From assembly GCF_002105155.1 (NCBI RefSeq), contig NW_019028981.1, positions 784,501 through 848,500 on the forward strand: a DNA stretch of 64,000 bases, given 5' to 3'. Positions 43,256-55,288 of this stretch are shown here, in pieces (the stretch's first letter is position 1; each line of letters begins with the position of its first letter). Source of the DNA: Lobosporangium transversale (taxonomy: Eukaryota > Mortierellomycota > Mortierellomycetes > Mortierellales > Mortierellaceae). The notes below the pieces were generated by a model. The model did no database searches. It had not been told where the DNA came from and saw nothing but the letters and a program-made list of their open reading frames with translations. Position numbers and translations under genes: made by a program.

Positions 43256-45713
43256 TCATAGATCAAGGGGTGCGGTCTTTCTCCTTTGCTTCTTCTGAGG
43301 TGTGAATAGCACATGATCTTGGAATCTCCTCGCAGGCGGTGGAGGCGTAATGGAGCGGTTAACACGTCTGAAAGATGCCGCTTTCTCTTGCTCCACCTCA
43401 TTGAACTCTTTTGCCAGTTGGATTAGAGGCGCTTGAGTCTCAAGACTGGCCTATGGCGACAAAAATTAGCAAGCGTGAGCAATTACATTCGGATCTCAGC
43501 CTGAACAAACGGAAAATTGAAGTGAATGTGTAACCAATTACATACTATAAAATTCCAGAGGATCGCTAACGAGTTGCCTTGCAGAAATGCTTTCAAACCC
43601 CCAGCTGTCCGCGGTAAATGCACCAGATCAGATGTTGTCTTGCCTGCTATGGCAATATCTCCCAAGGGTCGTACTTGATAGAAAATACCGACAAAACCTA
43701 ATAGTAGAAAAGGTTATATGAGGTGTAAATTGAATGCTATAGAAAGTGAATAATTGACAAAATTCACATTTTCAACCTACCATGCACATCCGCCATGAAC
43801 ACAGAAGGGTCTTTCACTCCTAGAGAAGTATGAACTTCCTGAATGCATCGTGCCAAGCGTACATTTTTGCGATTCTGGATTGCAATGTCTCTTGCTCCAA
43901 CGTCTGTACGCTTAAACTCGATGTTGGATAGCTCTATCCCCTTGTACATGAAAACGCAATCCACCTTGCGACCAGTGTCGCTGATATCCCCATGCTCCTC
44001 CCATTGCATGTGACGCATTGTCTTTGAAGCTTTTAGCATTGTCTCGCCTCTATATTAGAAATAAAATAAAACGACCCACTTAGTACGATTCCTCAAACGT
44101 TATAACAAATGATATGACGAAAAACATACGTATGCAGAGAAACCTTGTCCATAATCACATCGAACACGGAGGTCCAAAGGTGTAAACAGTCGTTCTCCGA
44201 AGGTGATTCCGTGTCGAACGGCGGTCGTAACACGAACTTGCATCTAAATGACATGAATTTTCATTGGTTATTGGTAAGACTCGTGTGTCCCAGCCTTTTT
44301 TTATTCTAATAGCACACTTACAGTTTCGTGAGAATCTCCAACACTTTATCTCGCATGTCAGCCTCCGGCGGTAGGTCGTCGTGGTCCATGTAATTGCTGT
44401 GGAGAATTCCACGGTCCACGATCAGCTGTTTCAAAAGCCCCTTAACGCCATGTTTGGAAAGACGGTCCTCATACTCTTGAGCGATCGCGATCGATGGGTG
44501 GCTGTCGAATCCATCAATAACGCTTAGTGAAAACGCCTCCTCGAAAAGCTCTGGATGTTGTACTTTGTCGAAATAATCTTGTGTATTGGCACTCATTGTA
44601 TTAAGCACGCAGCTCATGGCCACCCTACGCAAGATAAATTAATTTCAAGTTAGAACGAAAGCGCAAGCTGAGTTTCGTTATGCAGATTAGCATACACATA
44701 CTGTGCATCTTTCAGTAGAGTGACATCATGAGCAGAGCCTTGCTCCTGATACCTCTTGAGAGAATCGACCGCATGCTCAAAGAGGTGGACGTGCGAAGGG
44801 CTCATGTTGGGCAAGGGCGACGGGAAAGTAACGTTGCTTTCGCCGTTGATCTACTTGTAAATAATCAGAATAAATATATATTACTATGTATGATGCATTC
44901 AATAAATAATAAATGACCAAACCAAACGAACTTACAAGTTTGGTCAGCGATACTACCAATGAATGCCAGGGCTCTTCTGTGATACAGGCCTCTCTCGCTC
45001 TCTTCCGTGTACTCTGGGCAGAGACTGATTCCGTTACAGGCGAAGAACTCGAAATCTCCTCAGGAACTATTTGAGCGTTGGGTAATTACGGCCTCTATTA
45101 ATATCAATTAAAAGTATAGAGCATTCCCACACTTGCAGCTAGGGTAGTACCTGACTCTTGAGTGCTAGCCTTTGTCGTCTCAGGTTCATCTATCGTACCT
45201 AAGAGATTTCCTTACGTCAGCATTGATGAAGTCGACCTTGCCGAAGAAACAAGACGTCCAAAGAACAACACCTACCTCCTCTCGCTATGTCTCAGATGAA
45301 ACAATGTGTAGTGTTAGAAACAATTTCAACGAGGCCAGGTTGGACAGAGGACAATATCATCAATAAAAATACCTTGTGAAACCTCTACATTGGTGAAGAA
45401 GGCGCGTGTTAATTTCTTATCAGATCTACAGAATACAAGAGTCATTGCAATAAGTACACTTACTTTCAGTATGTTGTTGGATTGACGTTCGTATCATCGA
45501 AACTGCTGATGCGTTTGAGCGGTCTAAGGTCCCCAAGACACAAATGTCATCGTATTCCTTTCGGCAACTTTCCATATCGAGTTGGTACAAAGATGCTGCC
45601 CGATCGCCACGCAGGCGCTCCCGACCGACGTAGCTTACAAAGCATGCGTAAAGCTTGTCGAAGTCGGAGTGGTCGTGCCGGTCAGTGATGGCAAATAGCC
45701 TAAACGATTTCAT
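43256..45713 (-). CDS. PD-(D/E)XK-like protein, ten exons, intact
   Basis: Ten exons (45713-45464, 45384-45373, 45198-45151, 45066-44936, 44850-44702, 44624-44322, 44243-44130, 44049-43781, 43697-43546, 43450-43256) join to exactly 541 codons with GT-AG borders. I do not recognise the family by name. Around residues 356-382 it has GRKVDCVF...GIELSNIEFK, i.e. Asp366 with E380-x-K382, the pattern of PD-(D/E)XK nuclease-like folds, followed by the very conserved QNRKNVRLARCIQE helix. The N-terminus starts MKSFRLFAITDRHDHSDFDK; a Ser-rich linker (residues about 100-130) and a basic tail (KKQRRK) suggest nuclear entry. It lies between two inverted Crypton copies and head to head with the intact one. 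Nuclease activity is only inferred. Confidence 0.7.
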
Positions 45714-45806
45714 TCTAAGAGTTTTGTCTCAAATAGAACATTAATAAATGTCAGTCAGCTGGCATACAGACAAATACTTGAAAAATAAAATAAATAAAGA
45801 AATATG

Positions 45807-46190
45807 AAGGCTCCCCTCCCCGCCGGCATCTATGAGGCATCAGATGAACGACATTGAGCATAACCAGTTGCGGAGGACTACTGGACAGTGGCTGAATGGC
45901 GACAATGGCTGAAAGAGCTCATCCGTATGAACGCACAGTTAAGAAATCACGTCCCACCCTCATAGACACGCTAGAAGCAGTAATCGTGAACATGACAAAA
46001 GGCTCCCCTCCCCGCCGGCATCAATGAGGCATCAGATGAACGACATTGAGCATAACCAGTTGCGGAGGACTACTGGACAGTGGCTGAATGGCGACAATGG
46101 CTGAAAGAGCTCATCCGTATGAACGCGTAGACAAGAAATCTTCACGTCCCACCCTCATAGACACGCTAGGAGCAACTGTGAAACGCAATA
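45807..46190. repeat. 192-bp tandem duplication
   Basis: Two direct copies, starting at about 45807 and 45999, share AGGCTCCCCTCCCCGCCGGC and all following blocks. They differ mainly in the last 30 bases (GTAATCGTGAAC versus AACTGTGAAACG). The homologous region at 59.7-59.94 kb has a single unit. It lies in the presumed promoter region of the PD-(D/E)XK-like gene. Confidence 0.9.
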
Positions 46191-46270
46191 AAAGTCTTGC
46201 CATATGACCTTGATGACCAAGTAAATGAGATACAAGTAAAGCAATAGATGCAAGTAAACAGTAAAGCAAC

Positions 46271-46284
46271 GAGTCCCCTTAGAT
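46271..46284. other. Core junction sequence, variant 2
   Basis: GAGTCCCCTTAGAT, the reverse complement of ATCTAAGGGGACTC. To its left is the promoter side of the PD-(D/E)XK-like gene; to its right is Crypton arm 2. Confidence 0.6.
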
Positions 46285-48588
46285 TTTAGAGGAAAGGAAA
46301 TAAATATTCAGTCCGGAACTTAAAATTTCTTATTTCCGATATGCATCACATGACAATAAAATATTTTTGAGCGTATTTCGTGAAGTGTTTTTTTAAAAAT
46401 AATGATAAAATAAAAAGGCCCCAGACAGCTCCCAGTGAGGGCTTCCTTGGGCCTCATAAATGGCTCAGCCCCACTGGAAATACCAAGGTGATAGCCTCAC
46501 AGAAGTCACATGGGGGGGACCAACAGAACTAGTCAAAGAAAATCGAGGACGGCAGAAGACGGCAAAAAGACGGCAATTTACTGTGCCTGAAAATTATGTG
46601 TCAGGAATTATTTTCGTTTCTTCAGGGGACAGTGCGTTTCTGTAAACTCCTGCCTTTTTGGGGAGGAAAATGCTTTGGTTTTGTTATAATTTCCATAAAA
46701 GGGAACAGAAAGTTGGTAAACGCACTTACCAGTTTTTTATTTTCGCTTGTCAAAAGCGCGTCCAACCAATGCTTATAGATGAAGTATGATTTTTATTTTC
46801 TTATATGCCACTGCAGTCCATTGCATTCTCTTTATTCTGTCCATCCTTTCATCCGCCTACATTTTCCTCTTCTTGTTGCGTCGAGATCCCAAAGCCATTC
46901 TGCTTTAGCCGTAGCATTCAGCAATCGACTTCTCATTTCTCTGACTTTTGTCATTTCGCAGAGTTAATCTTAGAGAAGTCGATTTTTTATTTTTATTTTT
47001 TTCAAAAAGCAAAAATGGAAAAGGAATTTGGATTCTTTTCAAAGGAACGGATGCTGCCAGGGTCAAGTCTAGGATCAGCCACGGTGTCTACAATGGCGTC
47101 TTCCAATGTCCTCACAGCTGCACCGTCCTTAGATGTAGAAATACCACCGCTACCGCTTTCCCCATCACTTAAGCGTTCCAGAGGACGTCCTAAGAACGCA
47201 TCGCAAGCACCACAACAGCAACTTATAAAGTCAAGAAGTCAGCTACATCCGCGTCCGTATCAATCATTGCCCGCCGAACCCGCGGTCAGGCTAGATCAAT
47301 CGCTTGATAGGTCGATACCTTTGCAATATGTTTCCGAGTATCAGAGTCAGGACCCCCCGGATGCTGAGGAACGATTCGTTGATGACATGAATGACTGCTC
47401 AGGGATTAAACCAAAAACGCTTGCCTCATATCAGCCCACCTATCGTCTGTGGAAGGTATGTAACGGATAAAATTTAACAAGGTATTCGTATTTTCCTCTA
47501 ATGCTATCAACTAGCCAGAGGGTCTATAATATTAACAACTCCATCTAATAAATCATTCTTGACATGGGCCCTTAATGTGCTAAACAGGCATTTTGTGAGA
47601 AATATCGCGAACGGTATGCAGATAAAGATGGTCGTGCCCTATATCTGGTGGACTCACAGGATAAAGTCGTTTGTTTTTTTCGAGAAGTCATCCTCAAGAA
47701 GACTATACTCAAGCGCACTAAACCAGGAGCAGATTTCCGTACGCACCTTGCCGCTGAGGAGGATTCTTCGGCTATACACGGGGCTAGCCTAGTCGAAAGT
47801 ATGTCGAGCAACTGTGTATTATTTAAGGTGCCGCGTATATGACGACATAGCAATGTCGACATTCTGTTAGTATTATATCGTTTTTATCGAAACTTCCTCT
47901 CTCCCCATATTCTCCTCGCCGTTGGCCTTTGGCATAGTAATAGAAGCTGCTCCAGTCGATAAAACTGGTAAAAAAACCGTATCGGTATCACTCGGTACTG
48001 AGACTATAAAGATGGCTAAAAAGGCCCTGATTCGAATCCATTCACTACAGGCCGAGCGAAACGATGTGAGTTGGGATCTTTCGCCATCTCAAATGAAGCT
48101 ACTCCAAACCATCCTTATCCAGCATATAGAGAGTCTTCACACTCATGTCGTTCGATCGGGTGGCAGGCGTGAAGCAGGCTGTACACTTCGAGATTCTTAC
48201 ACCCCCGTGCAGTTCCACAGTATATTGATGGGACTTTGGACGAAGGAAAGACATTCGCCAAACATGCGAGCGCGTGAGTATGATACTAATTATCGGGACA
48301 TGTTCTGTCTAACTGCACGGCATAATATGCTGCTTCGGGATGAGGATCTTCGAAACTTAAACTTTGCGGATTGCTTCAGCACCATCATTACACAAAGAAC
48401 TGAAGGAGGACAACAACCAATTGGGCTCACCTTCAAAATTAACAAGGGTAAGACCAACAAGAATAATGAAAACTGGTATGCGTGTGCATTGCGACATGAA
48501 GATGTACGTAGATGCGTCTTTAGTGCTTTTGCCTTTTACATGTATCAACTTTGGCAAGTAAGTTCTCAATTTCAACTTTATCATGCTG

Positions 48589-48620
<32 letters not shown>

Positions 48621-50196
48621 CTAATTTCATTTTTTTCTTTATTGTGTTGTAGTAATGATGAATGGATTATATTAACATTCTTTTCTTGTTCTACTTTCTA
48701 TTATCCTAATATCATCTTTCATCACAAGGGCTCGGATCACGAAAAATCCAAGAGCCTTCAAATTAAAGACGTCGTAAAGTCAATTAACAGTTCTGACTTC
48801 GTCCAACTCAAGGTCATTCCGGGCAATAAAGAGAGGACAAAAAGTCTCGCCTCTCAATCAACTTATCGTACTGTGGAAGCCCTTTATGATCAGCACAATG
48901 TCAACAGTCCTAGGAAAACTCATGGGGGCCGTCATGCTGGCACTATCGAAGCCCATAGGCTAGGTATAAGTCAGGATGATATTAAAGCAGGCGGGCGGTG
49001 GACCGCAAAACGAGGCCGCATGGAAAGCTTTTATTTGCCATGCTTGCCTTCGAGGTTTGCTCTTGGGATGGCAGGGTTCTATTCTAAGTCATTCTTCCTC
49101 CTTCGAAACTCTATCAGGCCATCGAATGCCTTGCAATTGCTAGTTTTTCCTTGGATTGAAGATATCTTTGGGAAAAATAACAAATGGTGGAGAGATGAAT
49201 GTTTGAAGGAAATGGACGAAGTGGATCCAAATAGTCTGCCCAATATTCGTGCAGTGCTTGGATCAACAGTTGCAGTTGAAGCCACACAAGTAGCTAACTC
49301 CTCATCAAAGAAAAATATTTATTCTGAAAATGAGATTTCCACTTGCGGGTTTCTGAGGCTGCTTGTGCGATGCCGGCGAATCATACTTCAAGATGCTGCG
49401 TTTCGATTACACTATAGTCACCATAGCAGAATTTTGGAAGATGACATCTTCAAGTCCCCTTTGTTCTTGGAGTTCCAGAAAGAGATGAGCTACGTTGTAG
49501 AACATCCTGAGCCTAATATTGTGCAAAAGTATAATGCGATAATTCCTGAGATCGCAGAAGGATTCAAGGACATTTCGAGGCTCTCACAGATGCACTATCA
49601 ACTCTTGCAGCAGCAGTTAAAACAACAACAACAGCAACAACAACAGCTTCAGCTCGAGCTGCGTCAGCTAAAAGAGCAATTAAATGGACAACAGCAACAA
49701 CACCAACTTGAGCTGTGTCAACAACAGCAGCAGTACTTCAAATATATACAGCTGCAGCAGAGTCGGATGCAGAACTGGATGAATCATTCTTCATCAACTA
49801 CTGCTCCTTCTTCACCACTACTTCCTCTAGCTTCGTCTTCTACTTCAATAATGGGGTCCAGCCTACCAGAGACATCGTTATCCACATTTTCGACCCATCA
49901 ATCTCCGCAGTTGATGATCCAGCCGCCAGCAAAGTCGGAAGCATCGGCAAAGAAAAAAAGAAAAAGAGACATATGGATCCCCTATGCACCACAGAAATTG
50001 AAAAAGTGATTAAATCAAAGCTGAAATACACTAACGCGCGCAAAGCTTAGTGAATGGTTTTTTATTTTTACTTTAACATCCCAAGGAGGACTTGCCGCAT
50101 CGTCATGGATGTCGGTTGCATGATATCCTTTGATCTTGGTAGAAGAACTGCTGGCTTGGGAGAATGTGATCGACTTTGTGCAGTAAGATAAATTCA
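46276..50196 (+). mobile_element. Crypton arm 2 of the inverted repeat, with intact gene
   Basis: Reverse complement of arm 1, 3921 bases, one base shorter in a homopolymer. The arm boundaries were read from where the two copies stop matching (46276 inner, 50196 outer). No terminal inverted repeat is evident within the arm, as expected of Cryptons, which move by tyrosine recombination. A 61-codon ORF (46460-46645, MAQPHWKYQGDS...) precedes the recombinase; it is present in both arms and its status is unknown. Confidence 0.93.
47015..50009 (+). CDS. Crypton-type tyrosine recombinase, intact copy (four exons)
   Basis: Exons 47015-47455, 47588-47798, 47938-48557 and 48729-50009 join in phase to 850 residues. 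Recombinase landmarks are the Arg in MLLRDEDLRNLNFADCF, then THGGRHAGTIEAHRLG (H-x-x-R box), AGGRW and the likely Tyr nucleophile in MESFYLP. The following LLVFPWIEDIFG and FLRLLVRCRRIILQDA blocks belong to the Ndc10-like region shared by fungal Cryptons. The tail has a long Gln-rich coiled region (about residues 710-760) and ends in a basic KKKRKRD signal. Unlike the 55-59 kb copy, no GCR1_C domain is seen. Intron 3 carries a 30-base T run; reading through it gives a false poly-Phe stretch. MEKEF was taken as start because the first two exons then align with the related gene. Confidence 0.88.
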
Positions 50197-50495
50197 TTAA
50201 AAAGTATAATGTAGTCAAAACAAATGGCAAAACGATCAATTACCAAATGAGAATATGAAGAAATTTAAATAGAGTTCTGTGCTAGTTGTATATTTTGAAA
50301 AAAAAAAAAAAAAAAAAAAAACGCGTAAATTCAAATTAGTCTGCTTCATTTCTAACTCTTTGTCTTCCTTCTCTCTGAGATAGATAAAATTAGCCGTCCT
50401 TTCCACAATGGTATTTATAAATATCACGGACATGCTAGCTATTTCGATTAGTTCATTAGCCTATAATTATTTATTTTTCTTAATGCAAGTTATAG

Positions 50496-53092
50496 GTCCT
50501 CACTACTGATACCTTAGTTGCCTCGAGTAACGGTGAGGATGCAACTGAAGAGGTCTTTGAGCCAGGCTTCGAATTCTACGATCACGATGAAGCTACCGAC
50601 TTTGATACGGCTCCTGAAGAGCACGACTGTGATGATGGTGAAGACTATTCTTCAGATGTGTCAGATTCCGAGCCAGAAATAGTGTGGGGGCCAGTTGAAC
50701 CATCCGGTGAAGCCAACACCTCTGGGAATGATCTCGCAACAGAATCTTTCGTTGAGGCGCCATCTGAAAATAACGTAGAAGAAGTAGAGGATATATCGAG
50801 GTTGAGTCAAGATAAGGAGGCTCGTGCAATCAGTCTGGCTTCCACAATTGTGTCTACGCAGCTACAAGAATACTCTTGGATTGAGTTGATGGTCCCAGAG
50901 ACTAAGATTAGGGATATTGTTGATGGCCTCAGGATTAAGAAACAGGATTACGATTATTTGCCGCGCGTATTCTATGTGGACAAAAGAGACTTTGAACTGT
51001 GGAAGGACCGAGATGGCAGCGATTACTTTTTTATTTGGAATAAAGGCAACTCTGAGATAAATGGTAGAAATGAAGACAATGAAGACTCTGAAATCACCAA
51101 CGATAATGATAGCAAAGGCAAATTGCGTTCATTTCAACTTTATTTCTGCCACTGTGCAGGCGCCCCACGCAAAAAAAAGATTGCTGACCAAGATCAACTA
51201 CTTGAGAGGCCAGCCAAGAAAACTCGCAATGTTTATAAACCGACCAAGAAAGTAGGCTGTAAAGCCAGACTAATTGTTCATGACGTAAAACCCAATATAG
51301 AAGAGTTCACAAGTAGAGGAGAAAGGAACCAGCTGCGTGTGATATATTACTACAAGCACACTGGGCATACTCTTGCTAGTCTCGAGAACTTTCAACATCT
51401 CAGAGTGACAGAAGAAACAAAATCGCGAATTCGAAACCTTGTCCGTTTAGGTCTCTGTACAAGAAAGATTCTGACAAGGATAAACCTGTCTGGCAGCCAG
51501 GCATTCTCGCGACACCAAAGAGGGTCTTTGCAGCGTGACCATGTCCTGAAGTATGAAGATGTGTATAATATTTATTATAAATATTCAAGTGGGCAGAGTC
51601 AGCTTGAAAAGAATGACTTAGTCTCGAAGAGGCTCTGGATGGACAAACTAAAGGACAAGGGCTTCACTGTATCCATGCTCGACTACCACATCGTAATAGA
51701 CGGAGTGAATCATGCAAGGTTTGCATATGGGTTTATGTCGCCGTTCCAGAAATCAGTTTATGGATCCAATTTTAAACACATTGGGCTAGATTTAACGCAT
51801 GGAACAAACCGCTCTAAACACGAGCTTTACACCATAATTGTGCGGAACCCACAAAGTCTGAGTGCTATCCCAGTTGCCTTCTTGCTTACGAACGATCATA
51901 GCCATGTACCGTTGGCAAAATGCTTGAAACATATCAGAGAAACCATTGGCTCTCCTGAATACATCACCACTGATGATGCTCGAGCAGAATACAAAGCAAT
52001 CCGATTGGCGTTTGGAGACTCAGTCACAGTTCATTTATGTCTATGGCATGTTATGAAAGCTTGGAGCACCAAGCTTCGAAATGATATCCGTGCAACGCAA
52101 GACAAGGCTGCTAAGGAGTTGAGGGAGGAAGCGATGGGAGAGCTCCGTAGAATTTTGTTTAATCCAAACCATACGCAAGCTGAGACTCTTATTTCAGAAT
52201 TCGAGTTGAAATGGCAGGATCATAATGAGGGCAAAGTCTGGAATTATTTTAGAGAACGCTACCTCAGTAAAGACCGAAGGAGAAGGTGGATGAAATGTTA
52301 TCGTATGGGAAAGTTATATGCCGGGATGGATACTAACAATTACGTCGAGTCCTGGCATAACCACCTTAAGTCGCACTTCTTACGAGGTTATACAAACTGC
52401 AGGGAAGATAGATTGGTTTATATCTTAACTCATGATGTAGATGAGTTTTACCAAATGATGGCAATGCAGACTGTGCGACGCTATGGGCGACATTTAAAAG
52501 GCGAGAGAGATGACTTTCACCAAAGAAAATTTCTAGATGGTCTAGAAGACCTTCCACAGCGCATTGTTCACGAGCAGCAAGTGGGAGACCGAACCGTTTA
52601 CTGTGTGCGCTCGTTCTCCATATCTGGCGGATATTATTTCGTGCTTGGCATGAATGAAACTATCTCAAGATGTAACTGTCAGTACTTTATGTATTCTCAG
52701 CGCCCCTGCAGACATATGTATCTTTTGATCAAGTTCATAAGGATAACCCAGACCCACCACTCCACATCATACATGATGTCCTTGAGAGGGCCCCTGATAG
52801 ACATGCTATGATCCAGAGTTTTCAAGATGGCCTGGAAGGGGATGTTAACCCCAGCATGAGTGATACTCTGTTGGAGGTAGAGGATGCTGAAGCAGAGGAG
52901 GTTGCTGAGGCGGAGAGGATTGCTGATGTGGTTACTGAATCTTCGGAGATACTCAAAAAGAGTCTCCATGATTCAGATAGCATTGTGAGAAGTTCCGACG
53001 CAGCAAGGGAGTTAAGTGATATAGTTGAACGGTTTTGTTCTTTACAAACAACGATAAATACATCTGGGAACCAAAAACGGCAGCGCCAATAA
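50496..53092 (+). CDS. MULE-type transposase with SWIM finger, one apparent frameshift
   Basis: The frame opens after a TAG acceptor at 50495, so an earlier start exon must exist; an ATG directly followed by GTATTT at 50408 is one candidate. It is acidic up to about 50880, then has a zinc-cluster (FCHC...VGCKARLIV...YYYKHTGHTL) and the MULE DDE domain. First Asp is in GLDLTHGTNRS, second in ITTDDA, the conserved Cys/His in VHLCLWHVMKAW and Glu in NNYVESWHNH. A C-terminal SWIM zinc finger (CNCQYFMYSQRPCRHMYLL) follows. At about 52733 one base seems lost (AAGTTCATAAG where the other copy suggests AAGGTT), truncating the tail; the remaining coding region continues in another frame to 53092 (QKRQRQ end). 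Similar to the dead copy at 12.8-15.3 kb. No terminal inverted repeats were found by eye. Confidence 0.85.
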
Positions 53093-54044
53093 AATAAAAA
53101 ATATTTACATGTATATATATATTTGATCAAAAAACTATTCAATCCAATTCAATCAAAGAGAGCACAATTGAAATAGCCAATCAGAAATCAGCCTTTTTTT
53201 TTTTTTACAGTACGATGAAAAAAGAAATCCATTCTCTGTTGATATAGAGTATCTACAAAAACTGAAAACCATATATTTTGTAGGTAAGATCCATTGGTAC
53301 GATTTAAAAAAAAGTTGGTAAGATTCGGTTAAGTTTTCAGTAAGATACCTCTATTCAAAGAACTTGTACATTGAAAATAATCAAGATTACGTACATCTTC
53401 TTTCGTTCAAAAGTAATATTACTCTGTCATTAATGGCGATACACATTGCAAAATATAGATTCTGGTACCCAAAAGCTATATCTATAAGCCATGTATATGC
53501 ACTTCAAGGAACTAGCAATGCGGTTGTCAAGAAAATAGCCATTGAATTCTCTAAATAGAGTAATTTCTGGAATTTATAGTCTCTCATCCATCTTTAAACA
53601 GTAAGGATGGTTATTTTTGTAAACTAAGTCGCTGTAAAAATATCACAGTTGGATTCAGCATTGACATGTCCTTTTAACCTGAAAATATGGTGAAGTTTGA
53701 AGGTTTTATCATGGAGCTCTGCTTTTTTTACTAATTTCAACGAAACATTTTTTTTAAACAAGTGTCTACCAAGCTACACTTGGTTCCAAAGTCGGTTTTT
53801 GTGTCACTACGGATACTCAATTTCTTCAGAAACTTCAATTACTGCCCTAGATCGCTTTATATTAGTGTCTTTTGACATTATCCAAAGTTCAGTTTGGGTT
53901 GAGGTTCATTTGAATGATTTTTATATATGAGAACTGGTTTTCCCATACGATTATGGACTTAAAGACAGGTTAGAGTGAATTTCCATATATATTTTGTCTC
54001 ACATGACCCACATGACTTGTATGGAAATAACTTATTTTTGGGTG
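53093..54044. other. AT-rich region, no gene seen
   Basis: Short frames only. Includes a T run at about 53193-53206. It may hold the 3' end of the MULE-type element. Confidence 0.45.
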
Positions 54045-54716
54045 AATCTATTTGACAACCCGGGTTGTCACTCTTATTTGACAACCCCCCCCTTAATTAT
54101 TTTTCTCAATTTTTTTTCTTTGCGTGACAACCCCAAGCTCACTGTTATTTGACAACTGGCAAGATTATTATGTGAAAATCGTTTCTATTGCTATCCCTCA
54201 GCAACACGAAATCCCTCCAGCAATCTAAAAACTTCCATCAAATAACAAACTTTTTTTTTTGGTTACGAGGTGTTGTTTTTTATTACAACTGATTTCTAAA
54301 ACAAGGGTTTGCTTTATAGAAAATGTGCCTATACGGGTAACATGCACTAAGGGGTTTTTGGATATATAAGCATACATAAATTCGGAGTGGTTATGCGACG
54401 CTTGATGGCGCATGCGTAAGACGCGGAAAGGAAAAAAAGAGAGACAGAAGAAGCTATAACCACAGTCATGATAACGGAGTGTTGCCACCATTTTAGAAAT
54501 CCAGCTGAGAAAGGCCCTCCATAAGTGCAAGAGGGTGAAGACTTGTCATGTGACAGGTTGAAAAAGACAATTTTTCTTCTTTTTTTGACAACCCGGGTTG
54601 TCAAATAACAAAAAAGAGAAAATTGAAGACCTGGGTTGCCAAATAAGCCGGTGTGACTGCTAAATTAGGGGGGGGGTTGTCAAATAAGAGTGACAACCCG
54701 GGTTGTCAAATAGATT
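54045..54716. mobile_element. 672-bp MITE with nested palindromes
   Basis: The two ends are inverted copies of about 48 bases starting AATCTATTTGACAACC. Each end contains the perfect 18-bp palindrome TGACAACCCGGGTTGTCA (54053-54070 and 54691-54708), and a third copy lies inside at 54586-54603. Further TTTGACAAC half-sites occur at subterminal positions. A 3-bp GTG flanks both ends (54042-54044, 54717-54719) and may be the target duplication. There is no transposase; the longest frames are chance. The superfamily is unclear; 3-bp duplications are typical of PIF/Harbinger but their usual TWA target is not seen. Confidence 0.85.
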
Positions 54717-54805
54717 GTGAAACGAAATTGCTCACCTGTGTCCATTCAGATGGACACAGGCGGACACAGGTGGACACAGAAGGATACCAAGTCACAAAAT
54801 TTTTA

Positions 54806-54856
54806 TATTTCGCTTCACAAATCTTTTTCCACAAAATGGATTTGTGAAGCGAAATA
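54806..54856. repeat. Perfect 18-bp inverted repeat with 15-base loop
   Basis: TATTTCGCTTCACAAATC at 54806-54823 is mirrored exactly at 54839-54856. It could be a hairpin in DNA or RNA, or the ends of a very small insertion remnant. It is preceded by three direct GGACACAGG-type units at about 54752-54781. Confidence 0.85.
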
Positions 54857-55288
54857 GACAAAATCTTTTTATGGTAGAGACAGTGTTAATGATTAAACAT
54901 GACAGTTTTTATATTGATGAAGTATTCAATTATTTCTGTTATAGTGCGTTGGTAGCCGAGTCGAGTCAAAAATGCTTTGATAGTGCTTTGATGGTGTTTT
55001 GTCTTGTTAATAATGTTGACGATAATGCTTTTTCCTGGATGATACTTATGCTAAACACCTTGGAATATCACAAATTTCACGACAATGGATTGCTTGTACA
55101 TTGTATTTTCTCAGCCTCTTTTGGCTCAAGGATGCAGCCAACAGTTTTCTGCTTCTTGTAGCTCAGTTCATGTCTTGGTATTTCCGACACCATCACTACT
55201 TTGTGCTTTATTGCTTAAATTTGTATCCGAGGATATATATATATGTATATATAAAAAAAAAAAGAAAAAAAAAATTACCCTTACTCAT
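54857..55288. other. Spacer before the third Crypton gene
   Basis: A 105-codon plus-strand frame (54844-55161) has no recognisable family. AT-rich sequence with a TATATA stretch and A runs at 55235-55275 precedes the recombinase stop codon. Confidence 0.4.

Noticed and set aside
48591-48728. Poly-Phe segment inside the Crypton recombinase frame
   Set aside because: It comes from reading through intron 3 (GTAAGT at 48558 to AAG at 48728), whose T run happens to stay in frame. The related gene has a splice junction at the equivalent place.
37365-50196. Starship-type giant element
   Set aside because: No DUF3435-type captain at one end and the size is small. The recombinases have Crypton features and the structure is an inverted pair.
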